Shown in pieces: positions 7,937 to 16,143 of a stretch of DNA of 48,376 bases. Location: positions 1 to 48,376 of the forward strand of contig JAUIEX010000009.1 in NCBI GenBank assembly GCA_030429725.1, in the 5' to 3' direction. Source of the stretch: Alphaproteobacteria bacterium (GTDB lineage Bacteria > Pseudomonadota > Alphaproteobacteria > Rickettsiales > UBA8987). Both the position numbers and the translations under genes were made by a program. The notes beneath the pieces were generated by a model. The model was not told the DNA's origin, made no database searches, and was given only the letters and a program-made list of their open reading frames with translations. Position 1 is the first letter of the stretch, and the number at the start of each line of letters is the position of its first letter.

Positions 7937-8209
7937 ATGAAACCATCCGGTTATTTTATGGCGGCGGCGGCTTTGCTGGCAGGGAGTTTGAGCGGCGAGG
8001 ATGCGGCGGCTTCCGTGAAGCAGGAAAAATGCTATGGCATTGTGAAGGCCGGGCAGAATGATTGTGCCAGTGCCAATGGTGCGCATGCCTGTGCGGCGCT
8101 GGCCAAGCGTGATAATGACCCCAATGAGTGGATTATGCTGCCCGATGGTGTGTGTGACCGGATTACGCGCGCGCGGACGACCCCGCCGCGTGGCAGTAAT
8201 GATGGTTAG
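7937..8209 (+). CDS. bufA: Bufferin-type RiPP precursor 2 (DUF2282 family)
   Basis: 90 residues from the ATG at 7937, preceded by AAGGGAAATAAGT; the frame is open back to 7844 but crosses the terminator, so the earlier ATG is rejected. A short hydrophobic signal peptide (residues 1-25) is followed by C32, C43, C52 and C73. The intervals 11, 9 and 21 are exactly those of the first precursor. Shared motifs: EKCYGIVKAGQNDC, AHAC and DGVCDRI. The C-terminal tail (RTTPPRG) differs. It most likely arose by duplication of the first gene and diverged. It lies 20 nt ahead of the MNIO gene, so one enzyme may serve two substrates. Confidence 0.88.
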   Translation: MKPSGYFMAAAALLAGSLSGEDAAASVKQEKCYGIVKAGQNDCASANGAHACAALAKRDNDPNEWIMLPDGVCDRITRARTTPPRGSNDG

Positions 8210-8229
8210 TTGATCGCGGGTATGTCAGC

Positions 8230-9069
8230 ATGATGCAGGGCGTTGGGCTTGGTTTGCGGAACCCTCACTTGCGTGAGGTGCTGGCGCAGCGCCCGGATGT
8301 TCCCTGGTGGGAAGTTCATACGGAAAATTTCTTTTCTACCGGCGCGGCGGCCAGCCGGCTTTTGTTGCAATTGGCGGAATATGTACCGCTTTCGATGCAT
8401 TGTGTTGGGCTTTCACTGGGCAGTGCCGATGGGGTGGATGCCGCGCATCTGGCGAAAGTGAAGGAGGCGGTGGCGCGTTACCGTCCGGTGCTGGTTTCCG
8501 ATCATATTTCATGGAGCGGTGCGGCTGGCCATTTTGCGCCGGATCTGCTTCCCGTGCCATACACGGAAGAAGCGCTGGCCGTGATGGTGCGTAACATCAC
8601 TCAGGTGCAGGAGGCGCTGGGGCGGCGGATTCTGGTAGAGAATCCTTCCAGCTATATCATGCCGGGCGAGCAGGGCATGACGGAATGGGAATTTATTGAT
8701 GCGCTGGTGCATTCTGCGGAGTGTGACCTGCTTCTGGATGTGAATAATCTATATGTTTCCTGCCATAATCATGGCTGGAACGCGCGGGATTATCTGGCGG
8801 CGCTGCCACAAGCCCGTGTCAAAGAAATGCACCTGGCGGGTTTTTCTATGCGGGAAGTTAGTGGTGAAACCGTGCTGATTGATACCCATAGCGCCCCGGT
8901 GCATGCGGCGGTGATGGCGCTTTTTAAAGAGGCGGTGCAGCTGTTCCCGGATGTTCCGGTGCTGATGGAGTGGGATAATGATTTGCCGACATTGGAGGTG
9001 CTTTTGCAGGAGCGGCAGCGGATTGAGGATGTGCGTGACGCAGTTTTAAAGCGGCAGAAGGCGGCATAA
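8230..9069 (+). CDS. bufB: Multinuclear non-heme iron oxidase of the bufferin system (DUF692, MNIO)
   Basis: 279 residues, normal for DUF692. The TIM-barrel metal ligands are visible in order: WWEVHTENFF, MHCVGLSLGS, LVSDHISWSG, ILVENPSSY, LLLDVNNLYVS with the adjacent CHNHG, EMHLAGF, IDTHSAPV and LMEWDNDLP. MNIO enzymes (MbnB is the prototype) use several iron ions to oxidise cysteines of a peptide substrate; in bufferins they form sulfur-containing heterocycles. The stop lies 2 nt before bufC, indicating coupling. Two adjacent ATG codons (8230, 8233) are possible starts; the ribosome site is weak. Placement directly after two Cys4 precursors makes the substrate assignment strong. Confidence 0.93.
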   Translation: MMQGVGLGLRNPHLREVLAQRPDVPWWEVHTENFFSTGAAASRLLLQLAEYVPLSMHCVGLSLGSADGVDAAHLAKVKEAVARYRPVLVSDHISWSGAAGHFAPDLLPVPYTEEALAVMVRNITQVQEALGRRILVENPSSYIMPGEQGMTEWEFIDALVHSAECDLLLDVNNLYVSCHNHGWNARDYLAALPQARVKEMHLAGFSMREVSGETVLIDTHSAPVHAAVMALFKEAVQLFPDVPVLMEWDNDLPTLEVLLQERQRIEDVRDAVLKRQKAA

Positions 9070-9071
9070 TA

Positions 9072-9824
9072 ATGTTCAAAAACGCCATGAAGTTGCAGGA
9101 TTTGCAGCATGATTTTTTTGCCAGAATCAGCGCGCGTGATGTTCCTTCCGGGCGGATGGAGGTCTATCGCACGAACTATTATGAGGGGCTGACGGCTGTT
9201 CTCAAAGGGGTCTATCCCACAGTGGAAGCGCTGGTGGGTGAACAATTTTTCTATCACATGGTGCAGATTTTTATTGAAAAACATGTGCCACATTCAGTGA
9301 ATATGGATGCTTATGGTGAGGAACTGGCGGCATTCATTGACGGGTTTGAACATGCCGGAACTGTGCCCTATCTGGCGGATGTGGCGCGGCTGGATTGGCT
9401 ATTTCACTGCGCGGAATTAGCGCCCTATGCTCCGGTGGCCGATAGTGCGCAATTTTCCGATATTCCACCGCAACAATATGAGCATGTGCGATTGAAGATT
9501 CACCCTTCTGTTATGCTGTTTGAAAGCCGGTTTCCCGTGGCATCCATTTACCGGATGGCGCAAGGTGAGCAAGGTGAAGAAGGTGAGGAACTGCTGGATT
9601 TATCCGTTGCCCAAGGGGAGCGGGTGGTGGTGGTTCGCCCCTTTTTGAAGACGCAGATTGTGCCGCTAAAATCTGTGGAATATGTTTTTTTGAAAACGCT
9701 GATAAAGACACAAACCCTGCCGCCTTCATTTGAAGCGGCCATGGCGGAAGATGAAACATTTGACTTTGCCCATGCGATGCGGAGGGTGATTGATTATGGT
9801 GTTTTTTGTGGCTTTATCGCCTAA
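9072..9824 (+). CDS. bufC: MNIO partner protein (DUF2063 family)
   Basis: 250 residues. The N-terminal DUF2063 region is clear: LQHDFFARI, RMEVYRTNYYEGLTAVL, YPTVEALVGEQFF, then DVARLDWLFHCAE near residue 105. The second half is less conserved, includes a Glu/Gly run (about 163-175), and ends in an all-helical part. In characterised MNIO operons this protein pairs with the oxidase and presents the precursor peptide, as MbnC does for MbnB. It starts 2 nt after bufB. No cysteine cluster or metal site is seen. The older annotation 'putative DNA-binding domain' is not supported by context. Confidence 0.88.
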   Translation: MFKNAMKLQDLQHDFFARISARDVPSGRMEVYRTNYYEGLTAVLKGVYPTVEALVGEQFFYHMVQIFIEKHVPHSVNMDAYGEELAAFIDGFEHAGTVPYLADVARLDWLFHCAELAPYAPVADSAQFSDIPPQQYEHVRLKIHPSVMLFESRFPVASIYRMAQGEQGEEGEELLDLSVAQGERVVVVRPFLKTQIVPLKSVEYVFLKTLIKTQTLPPSFEAAMAEDETFDFAHAMRRVIDYGVFCGFIA

Positions 9825-9851
9825 GATATTTTGACGTAAAAGGAGAATAAA

Positions 9852-10475
9852 ATGGCAGAAAAACAACAGGGATTCAGGGCGAATGCCACGGCGCTGAGCA
9901 TTGCAATGATTCGCTTTGCGGAGCAATTTAAATTACCGACGATCAGTGCCATTTTGCTGGGTATCCGGGTTTGGCTGGCGTGCCTTTTCTGGCATTCCGG
10001 GCTGACGAAAATTGCCAATTGGGATACGACGGTTTTCCTGTTTGCCGAGGAGTATAAAGTGCCGGTGCTTTCCCCGGAAATGGCCGCTTTCTTTGGGACG
10101 GGTGCGGAGCTGTTGGCGCCTTTGATGTTGCTGCTTGGTTTGGGCACGCGGTTGGCCGCTTTGGTGCTGTTATTGATGACGGCGGTGATTCAGTTGACCT
10201 ATCTTTCCCACATCACCCATCTATATTGGGCCGTGGGGTGCGTGATTTTGATGGTGCTTGGCAGCGGAATGATGGGCTGGGATTATCGTATTCGTAAAAA
10301 GAACATGAATGATGTGGAAGAACCGTGCGCACTGGGAAAAATCATCGCACCGCTAAGTTTGCTGGCGCTAACTTTGCTGGTGTTGAATGAGGTGGGTGCT
10401 TCCATCATCGGTATTGAGGCGCTGGAACCACAGCTGAAAATGATAACGGATATGTTTAAGATCAAAATGCCTTAG
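9852..10475 (+). CDS. DoxX-family membrane protein of the bufferin operon
   Basis: 207 residues, preceded by AAAAGGAG. The DoxX pattern is present: a first membrane helix with RVWLACLFWHSGLTKI, FLFAEEYKVPVLSP, then FFGTGAELLAPLMLLLGLGTRLAAL and two more helices. DoxX-like genes commonly close bufferin/MNIO operons; the biochemical role there is not established, but an inner-membrane redox or quinone-linked function has been proposed for the family. A C-terminal extra helix (IIAPLSLLALTLLVLNEVG) is longer than in minimal DoxX proteins. It is the last gene of the operon; the next gene is convergent. Confidence 0.85.
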   Translation: MAEKQQGFRANATALSIAMIRFAEQFKLPTISAILLGIRVWLACLFWHSGLTKIANWDTTVFLFAEEYKVPVLSPEMAAFFGTGAELLAPLMLLLGLGTRLAALVLLLMTAVIQLTYLSHITHLYWAVGCVILMVLGSGMMGWDYRIRKKNMNDVEEPCALGKIIAPLSLLALTLLVLNEVGASIIGIEALEPQLKMITDMFKIKMP

Positions 10476-10498
10476 GCTGTGATAACGGAGCCTTATGC

Positions 10499-10533
10499 GC
10501 GCTGAAGGATGTTATTTATGCCTTTATCAGCGC
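10499..10533. terminator. Possible bidirectional hairpin at the buf/GGDEF convergence
   Basis: GCGCTGA at 10499-10505 pairs with TCAGCGC at 10527-10533. AGG/CCT may extend the stem. It lies between the DoxX stop and the last codons of the convergent GGDEF gene. There is no strong T-run, so termination is uncertain. Confidence 0.3.
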
Positions 10534-11406
10534 GAAGGCATTGGTTGCATTTGCCTGCAAGGATTCCTGGCAGCGCAGGATAACCTCATTGACCTGATCG
10601 GCACTGGTGAGTTCATGATAAGCGGCGCTGAGGCTGAGCGGGGAGTGATCGTCAATCACATAAATGGCTTCGTCTTTATAGGTTTTGAACAGCCGATTGA
10701 GCGGAATATGTGCATTTTCAAAGGCGGTTTTCAGCAGGCCGGCGGCAAAATAACCGTCCCCCAGATGGGCGATGACATCCGCGCCGCGCAGCACCTGTTT
10801 CAAACGCAGCGCGGTGCGCTCTGAAATAATTTCTTCGTCTTTATCCGTCATTTGCCGGCGCAGCTGGGGCAAATTGTCGATGCGGATAATGGCAATGGTG
10901 GCCACCATGGTGCGCTGGGTGATATAAGGATGCACCTGCTCCATGGCATGGGTGAAAGTGCGCCCGGTGGCCAACCCGGTGAGGGGGTCACTTTCTTCCG
11001 TGCGGAGCAGATCCTGCAATTTTTTCAGGCATTCGTCATTGCCAAGGGATTTGCTGCCCATCACCAGCAGGTAATGTGGCAGGCCATCATCGGAAACGGC
11101 ATGCTCAATGCGCATATTCATTTCAATGGCCTCATTTTCCGCGTTGGTTAAGGCAAAGCGGCGCGTGCGCCGAAGGACGCTGACAAGATCATTGCCGCCA
11201 TCCTCAAACTCCAGGTAGTCAGCAATATTTTCCGTGATGTGGGGGGGAAGGAACTGGCGGAAATCCTGCATTTTCATGGTCGCAGATGACAGGCCGATCA
11301 TGGCGTCGGTTGTGCCCTTGGATTCATCAATCTGCGTGATGGTGAGTGATTTTCCGGCATTGTCCTGTGCCACAGTCATCACAATATCGCCGTTTCTTAC
11401 ATGCAT
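10516..11406 (-). CDS. Degenerate GGDEF-domain protein (probably non-catalytic)
   Basis: 296 residues from the ATG at 11406 with AGGGGT upstream; the longer frame to 11667 runs into the neighbouring gene and has no similarity. The N-terminal ~125 residues look like a small sensor domain, perhaps PAS-like (LVSVLRRTRRFALTN, HYLLVMGSK). Residues ~138-285 follow the diguanylate cyclase fold: DPLTGLATGRTF, IAIIRIDNL, then LRGADVIAHLGDGYF. The active-site motif GG(D/E)EF is replaced by GDGYF (216-220), so cyclic-di-GMP synthesis is unlikely. It may bind a ligand or act by protein contact. The neighbours are convergent buf and co-directional nlpD-like. Confidence 0.75.
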   Translation of the reverse strand: MHVRNGDIVMTVAQDNAGKSLTITQIDESKGTTDAMIGLSSATMKMQDFRQFLPPHITENIADYLEFEDGGNDLVSVLRRTRRFALTNAENEAIEMNMRIEHAVSDDGLPHYLLVMGSKSLGNDECLKKLQDLLRTEESDPLTGLATGRTFTHAMEQVHPYITQRTMVATIAIIRIDNLPQLRRQMTDKDEEIISERTALRLKQVLRGADVIAHLGDGYFAAGLLKTAFENAHIPLNRLFKTYKDEAIYVIDDHSPLSLSAAYHELTSADQVNEVILRCQESLQANATNAFALIKA

Positions 11407-11458
11407 AGGCCGACCCCTGTTAAACGCCGTTAGCTGATTAGGGTGAGTATAGCGTGAA

Positions 11459-12613
11459 TCAGGAGAGGTAATCCACCGGGTTTTTCGAAGTGCGCCCCTT
11501 GCGCACGGCAAAATGCAGCTGGGGTGAGGTAACATTGCCGGTTTCGCCCACGCTGCCGATGATGCCGCCCGTGTTGATGACCTGACCTTTTTGCACACCA
11601 ATCTTTGCCAGATGCGCATAAGCGGTGAGCCAGCCGCCCGCATGGCGCAGAATAACCAGATTGCCATAGCCTTTCAGGCCACTGCCGATATAGACAACCT
11701 CCCCTTTGGCAGCGGCGTGAACGCGCGTGCCGGCTTTGGCGGCGATGTTGATGCCTTCATGGTAGACCCCGCCGCGCTTGGTGCCAAACGGCGTGATGAT
11801 GCGGCCTTTGACCGGCCATTTGAACTTGCCGCTGAATGTGCCGAGATTGGCAGGTTTCTGCGCTACGTTACGCGCGGCCGGTGCGCGTGATGGTTGTTTG
11901 GGCTTTGCTTTGGGTGAAGGCGCTGCGCTGCGTTTATCATAGCTGGCGATGATATTGGATTGTGAACGGCTTGCGGATGTGGCCGGCGTTGGGCCGGGGG
12001 ATGAGGTGACAGCGGAGGCGTAGCGATTTGGAATCTGCAACCGCTGGCCGACCATCAGCGCATAGGGCGCTTTCAGGCCGTTAAGTTTGGCCATCTGGCT
12101 CATTTCCACATGGTTGTCTTCGGCAATGCTATAAAGTGTTTCACCGGCGCGGACGCGGACGAAATTACGTTGCGGCAAGGTTAGCTTTTGTCCGGCTATG
12201 AGGCCATAAGGCGGCTTGAGGTTGTTGGCTTCAATCAACCCGCGAGTGGTGACGCTGTAGCGATTGGCGATCTGATAGAGTGTATCGCCCTTGCGGACGG
12301 TGATGCTTTTGGTGGTATTTGCCGATTCTGTTGTTTTGGTGCGCGGGCGGGCATCGCCATAATCCCGCACGGTCAGCGGCAGAAGCGGCTTGCTGACGGG
12401 GGTGGCGGTGATGCGCCTGGCGGCATCCCGCACGGCCTGCTTATCCAGCCCGGATTGTGTGACATCCACCCCGTGAAAGCGCACTTTGGCAGGGCGCTGC
12501 GTCATGCAGGCGGCGAGGAGGCAGAGCAGCGCCAGCGCCCCCACCTGATTTGCGTGGCGAATCAGACTCCCCCATCGAGGGAGGGTGATGTTATGCGTTA
12601 TCTTCCCATTCAC
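11459..12613 (-). CDS. nlpD: NlpD-like lipoprotein: two LysM domains and a degenerate M23 domain
   Basis: 384 residues from a GTG at 12613 that overlaps the serS stop by 4 nt. A signal peptide ends in a lipobox, LLAAC with C36 as the lipidated residue. LysM 1 is about 103-147 (VRKGDTLYQIANRYSV), LysM 2 about 151-195 (VRAGETLYSIAEDNHV), followed by a Lys/Pro/Ala-rich linker and an M23/LytM domain at about 265-383. Two zinc ligands are altered: HEGIN (N289 for Asp) and QLH (Q365 for His). This matches the catalytically dead LytM factors such as E. coli NlpD, which activate cell-wall amidases at division. The serS-nlpD order is typical of alphaproteobacteria; surE and pcm are missing here. Confidence 0.88.
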   Translation of the reverse strand: MNGKITHNITLPRWGSLIRHANQVGALALLCLLAACMTQRPAKVRFHGVDVTQSGLDKQAVRDAARRITATPVSKPLLPLTVRDYGDARPRTKTTESANTTKSITVRKGDTLYQIANRYSVTTRGLIEANNLKPPYGLIAGQKLTLPQRNFVRVRAGETLYSIAEDNHVEMSQMAKLNGLKAPYALMVGQRLQIPNRYASAVTSSPGPTPATSASRSQSNIIASYDKRSAAPSPKAKPKQPSRAPAARNVAQKPANLGTFSGKFKWPVKGRIITPFGTKRGGVYHEGINIAAKAGTRVHAAAKGEVVYIGSGLKGYGNLVILRHAGGWLTAYAHLAKIGVQKGQVINTGGIIGSVGETGNVTSPQLHFAVRKGRTSKNPVDYLS

Positions 12614-13899
12614 GCAATCACCTCCTGCCCTTGCAGGTAAGGCCGCAGCACCTCCGGCACGGTGATGGAGCCGTCATCATTCTGGTATTGTTCCATGATG
12701 GCAATGAGGACGCGCCCTGTCATGCCGGTGCCGTTCAGCGTGTGGAGGAATTGGGTTTCTTTGTCATTTTTTGCGCGGTAGCGCGCATTCATCCGCCGCG
12801 CCTGAAACGCGCCGCAATTGGAGATGCTCGCCACTTCGCGGTAGGTGGCCTGTGAAGGAATCCATGCCTCGATATCGTAGGTTTTTTGTGCTGAAAAGCC
12901 GGTATCGCCACTGCACAGCACAATGACGCGGTAAGGAATTTCCAGCTGCTGAAGCAGCGCTTCGGAGGCGTTGAGCATCCGTTGATGCTCGGCCTCGGAC
13001 TCATCCGGCTTGGCGATGGTGACCATCTCCACCTTCATGAATTGATGCAGGCGCAGGAAGCCGCGCGTATCCTTGCCCGCCGATCCGGCCTCCGACCGGA
13101 AGCAGGGCGTGCGCGCCGCATAGCGCAGCGGCAGAATGTCGGTATCGATAATATCATCCCGCACCAGATTGGTGAGCGGCACTTCTGCCGTAGGAATCAG
13201 CCAGAAGCCCTCTTTAGTCTGGTAGAGGTCTTCGGTAAATTTCGGCAGCTGGCCGGTGCCGTACATGGCGGCATCCCTGACCAGCAGCGGCGGCGAAACT
13301 TCCAGCACGTCATAACGCTCAATCAGCGTATCCAGCGCGAAATTATAAAGCGCGCGCTCCAGCCGCGCAATATCACCTTTCAGCACGGAAAAGCGGCTGC
13401 CGGAGAGCAGCGCCGCGCGTTCAAAATCCATCTGGCCGGTATGGCCATCGGCGTAAAGTGCGGCGCCCAGATCATCATGCGCGATGGCGGGCGTATGTTC
13501 CGCCGGTGTGCCAATGCGGTGCAGCTCAACATTATCGGATTCGTTTTTACCGTCCGGAACATCCTCCGCCAGCAGGTTGGGGATGGTTTCCAGCAGGGCG
13601 ATGGTGGCTTCGTTATCAGTGGCTTCGGGTGTGTCTTTCAAGGCCGCTAACTTTGCTTTAACCTCTTTGGATTCCGCCATCAGCGGTGCGGCTTCCTCCC
13701 GCTTGCCTTGCCCCATCAATTGACCGATTTCTCTGGCCAGTTCATTGCTGCGCGCCTTCAGCGCCTCCAGCCCTTGTTGGCTGCCGCGCGCTTGTTTATC
13801 CGCCGCCAGAATTTCAGCGGATTGCGGCGGCAGGCCGCGTCGCGCTAAAGCGGCATCAAATGCGGCGGGATCCTTTCTAATAAATTTTATGTCATGCAT
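12610..13899 (-). CDS. serS: Seryl-tRNA synthetase
   Basis: 429 residues, normal length. It starts MHDIKFIRKDPAAFDAALARRG, followed by the long N-terminal coiled-coil arm (about 30-110, ARSNELAREIGQLMGQGK) that grips the tRNA-Ser variable arm. Class II motifs: FRSEAGSAGKDTRGFLR then HQFMKVEMV (motif 2), YDIEAWIPSQ, EVASISNCGAFQARRMNARYR, and a C-terminal TVPEVLRPYLQGQ containing motif 3 residues. It charges tRNA-Ser. It lies 54 bp after tatC and its stop overlaps the nlpD-like start, giving a tatC-serS-nlpD unit. Confidence 0.97.
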   Translation of the reverse strand: MHDIKFIRKDPAAFDAALARRGLPPQSAEILAADKQARGSQQGLEALKARSNELAREIGQLMGQGKREEAAPLMAESKEVKAKLAALKDTPEATDNEATIALLETIPNLLAEDVPDGKNESDNVELHRIGTPAEHTPAIAHDDLGAALYADGHTGQMDFERAALLSGSRFSVLKGDIARLERALYNFALDTLIERYDVLEVSPPLLVRDAAMYGTGQLPKFTEDLYQTKEGFWLIPTAEVPLTNLVRDDIIDTDILPLRYAARTPCFRSEAGSAGKDTRGFLRLHQFMKVEMVTIAKPDESEAEHQRMLNASEALLQQLEIPYRVIVLCSGDTGFSAQKTYDIEAWIPSQATYREVASISNCGAFQARRMNARYRAKNDKETQFLHTLNGTGMTGRVLIAIMEQYQNDDGSITVPEVLRPYLQGQEVIA

Positions 13900-13953
13900 A
13901 GCGCGGTTTCCTAAAGAAATTATTTAGCGCATACGTCTCCCTTCGGCTAGCAC

Positions 13954-14739
13954 CTATTCCGCCAAACTGCCCATTCGCGCCACTGCAAGGATGGTAAGCT
14001 CGTAAAGCAGCAACAGGGGCAGTGCCAGGCCAATCTGGCTGATTATATCCGGCGGGGTGATGATAGCGGCCAGCAGAAACAGCCCTAAAATGGCATATTT
14101 ACGCTTTTTTCGTAAGCTGGCCGCGCTGACAAAACCGGCCTTGGCCAGCAACATCAGAAAGATGGGCAGCTGAAATGCCAGCCCGAAAGCCAGCAATAAG
14201 CCAAGCACAAGGGAAAGATATTCGCTGACGCGGGCTTCCAGCTCAATAGCCATGCCGGCGCCCTGATGCTCAAAACCGAGGAAGAATTGCCACGCCATCG
14301 GAAAAATGCCGAAATAAGCCACACAGGCACCCAGCAGAAAGAGCAAGGGCGCGGCGATTAAAAAGGGCAGAAAAACCTTCTTTTCCTGCCTATAAAGGCC
14401 GGGGGCAAGGAAGCGATAGAGCTGCCAGGCGATGACGGGAAAGGCCGCCATGAAGCCGGTGTAAAAAGCCAGCTTCAGATAGGTGAAGAAGGCTTCCGTG
14501 AGGCCGGTATAGATCATGCGCCCGCCAGCGCCCTGCGCGCGTGCCAGCGGCTGCAACAGAAACTGATAGAGCGGCTCGGCAAAGAAAAATGCCAGCAGGC
14601 TGCAAAGAAGCAGGGCACCCATGCTGATGAGGATGGCGCGCTTCAGGTCACGAATATGTTCGATCAAGGGTTTGGGAGTGTCGTCCATCATTCCATCAGG
14701 ATGAGAACCCTCGCTGTTATCCGGCGCTAAACTAGGCAT
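13954..14739 (-). CDS. tatC: Twin-arginine translocase subunit TatC
   Basis: 261 residues with six hydrophobic segments. Family marks: IEHIRDLKRAIL at the N-terminus of the core, GLTEAFFTYLKLAFYTGF in the first periplasmic/second helix region, and PVIAWQLYRFLAPGLYRQEKK. TatC is the receptor for twin-arginine signal peptides at the inner membrane. The N-terminus carries ~23 extra residues before the core; internal ATGs at codons 17 and 18 are alternative starts. It begins 2 nt after the lepA stop and precedes serS, a familiar alphaproteobacterial arrangement, though tatA and tatB, usually next to it, are absent and lepA takes their place. Confidence 0.95.
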   Translation of the reverse strand: MPSLAPDNSEGSHPDGMMDDTPKPLIEHIRDLKRAILISMGALLLCSLLAFFFAEPLYQFLLQPLARAQGAGGRMIYTGLTEAFFTYLKLAFYTGFMAAFPVIAWQLYRFLAPGLYRQEKKVFLPFLIAAPLLFLLGACVAYFGIFPMAWQFFLGFEHQGAGMAIELEARVSEYLSLVLGLLLAFGLAFQLPIFLMLLAKAGFVSAASLRKKRKYAILGLFLLAAIITPPDIISQIGLALPLLLLYELTILAVARMGSLAE

Positions 14740-14741
14740 GG

Positions 14742-16004
14742 CTAGTCATCCATTTTGAGGGCGGCGAGGAAGGCCGTTTGCGGGATTTCAACATTGCCGA
14801 AAGAGCGCATTTTCTTCTTCCCTTTCTTCTGCTTATCCAGCAGCTTTTTCTTCCGGGAGATATCACCGCCATAGCATTTGGCGGTGACGTCCTTACGCAT
14901 GGCGGAAAGGCTTTCCCGCGCAATGATTTTTCCGCCGATGGCGGCCTGTAGCGCAATTTTGAAAAGTTGCCGCGGGATTAAATCCTTCAGGCGGTTGATG
15001 AGCGCCCGCCCGCGCGGGTCGGCCTGAGAGCGGTGGACGATCATGGCCAGCGCATCCACCGGTTCCTGATTCACCAGAATCGAGACTTTCACCAGATCAC
15101 TTTCCCGGTGGCCGATCATTTCCCAGTCAAAACTGGCATAGCCGGAAGTAATGGATTTTAACCGGTCATAAAAATCATAGACCACTTCATTAAGCGGCAA
15201 TTCATATTTCAGCACCGCACGGTTGCTGTTATTGTAGGTGAGGTCTTTCTGGATGCCACGCTTTTTGGTGCAAAGCTCCAGCACATTGCCAAGATATTCG
15301 TCCGGAACAAGAATGGTGGCATTGATCCATGGCTCTTCCATGCTCTCAATCTGCACCGGGTCGGGCATGTCCGCCGGGTTATGCAGCAGGATGGTTTTGG
15401 CTTCTTCCTTTGCGGTACGTTTCTTGTGAACCGTATAGACTACGCTGGGTGAGGTGGTGATAAGGTCTAAGCCGAATTCACGATCCAGCCGCTCCTGAAT
15501 GATTTCCAGATGGAGCAGGCCAAGAAAGCCGCAACGAAAACCAAGGCCGAGTGCCGCAGAATTTTCCTGTTCATATTCAAAGCTTGCATCGTTAAGATGC
15601 AGCTTGGCGATGGCGTCGCGCAGATCGTCAAAATCATCCGCATCCACCGGAAACATGCCGCAGAACACCACGGGAAGGTTGGGCTTAAAGCCGGGCAGTG
15701 CCCTGGCGCAGGGGTTGGCATGATCGGTGATGGTGTCACCCACTTTGGCGTCCGCCACCTCTTTAATGGAGGCGTTAATGAAGCCAATTTCACCGGGGCC
15801 AAGGCTTTCCACGATGACTTTTTTGGGGGTAAAAACACCAACATCATCCACTTTATAGGTGGTGTCCGTTTGCATCATTTTGATAATCATACCTTTTTTG
15901 AAGCGGCCATTGATAACGCGCACCAATGTGATAACCCCAAGGTAAGGATCATACCAGCTATCAACCAGCAGGGCTTTGGGCGGAGTGACGGCGGGTTTGG
16001 ACAT
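14742..16004 (-). CDS. lepA: LepA (EF4) lacking the entire N-terminal GTPase domain
   Basis: 420 residues instead of about 600. The product starts at [20 protein letters not shown], i.e. in the linker just before domain II, and continues intact to the C-terminal LepA-specific domain: [55 protein letters not shown] and the basic [11 protein letters not shown] tail. No P-loop, switch or NKID motif lies upstream; an in-frame TAG sits 9 nt before the ATG and the next gene is divergent. Family knowledge: EF4 needs its G domain for ribosome-dependent GTP hydrolysis. Either this is a decaying 5'-deleted gene or a G-domain-less ribosome binder. The body shows no frameshift. No clear Shine-Dalgarno is visible. 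Confidence 0.85.
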   Translation of the reverse strand: MSKPAVTPPKALLVDSWYDPYLGVITLVRVINGRFKKGMIIKMMQTDTTYKVDDVGVFTPKKVIVESLGPGEIGFINASIKEVADAKVGDTITDHANPCARALPGFKPNLPVVFCGMFPVDADDFDDLRDAIAKLHLNDASFEYEQENSAALGLGFRCGFLGLLHLEIIQERLDREFGLDLITTSPSVVYTVHKKRTAKEEAKTILLHNPADMPDPVQIESMEEPWINATILVPDEYLGNVLELCTKKRGIQKDLTYNNSNRAVLKYELPLNEVVYDFYDRLKSITSGYASFDWEMIGHRESDLVKVSILVNQEPVDALAMIVHRSQADPRGRALINRLKDLIPRQLFKIALQAAIGGKIIARESLSAMRKDVTAKCYGGDISRKKKLLDKQKKGKKKMRSFGNVEIPQTAFLAALKMDD

Positions 16005-16107
16005 GGCACTGCTCTATCCAAGAAGCGCTGAAGATGCAAGTTGAATGGCAGGGTACACGTATTAAATTCTTTTAAAAGCAGCACTTAAAAAAAACTTTCA
16101 GAAATCC

Positions 16108-16135
16108 TTGCAGTGGCCATATGGGCAGTTATAGT
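16108..16135 (+). promoter_or_regulatory. Candidate promoter of the M23 peptidase gene
   Basis: TTGCAG at 16108-16113, 16-bp spacer, TATAGT at 16130-16135 (five of six -10 bases). The ATG follows 8 nt after the -10 box, so the transcript would be leaderless or nearly so. Similar TTGCA(A/G) -35 boxes occur before the buf operon and at 37014. Confidence 0.4.
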
Positions 16136-16143
16136 GCCCGTCT

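Noticed and set aside
16062-16075. CtrA box near the lepA/M23 divergent promoter
   Set aside because: The two TTAA half-sites are 6 bp apart, not 7.
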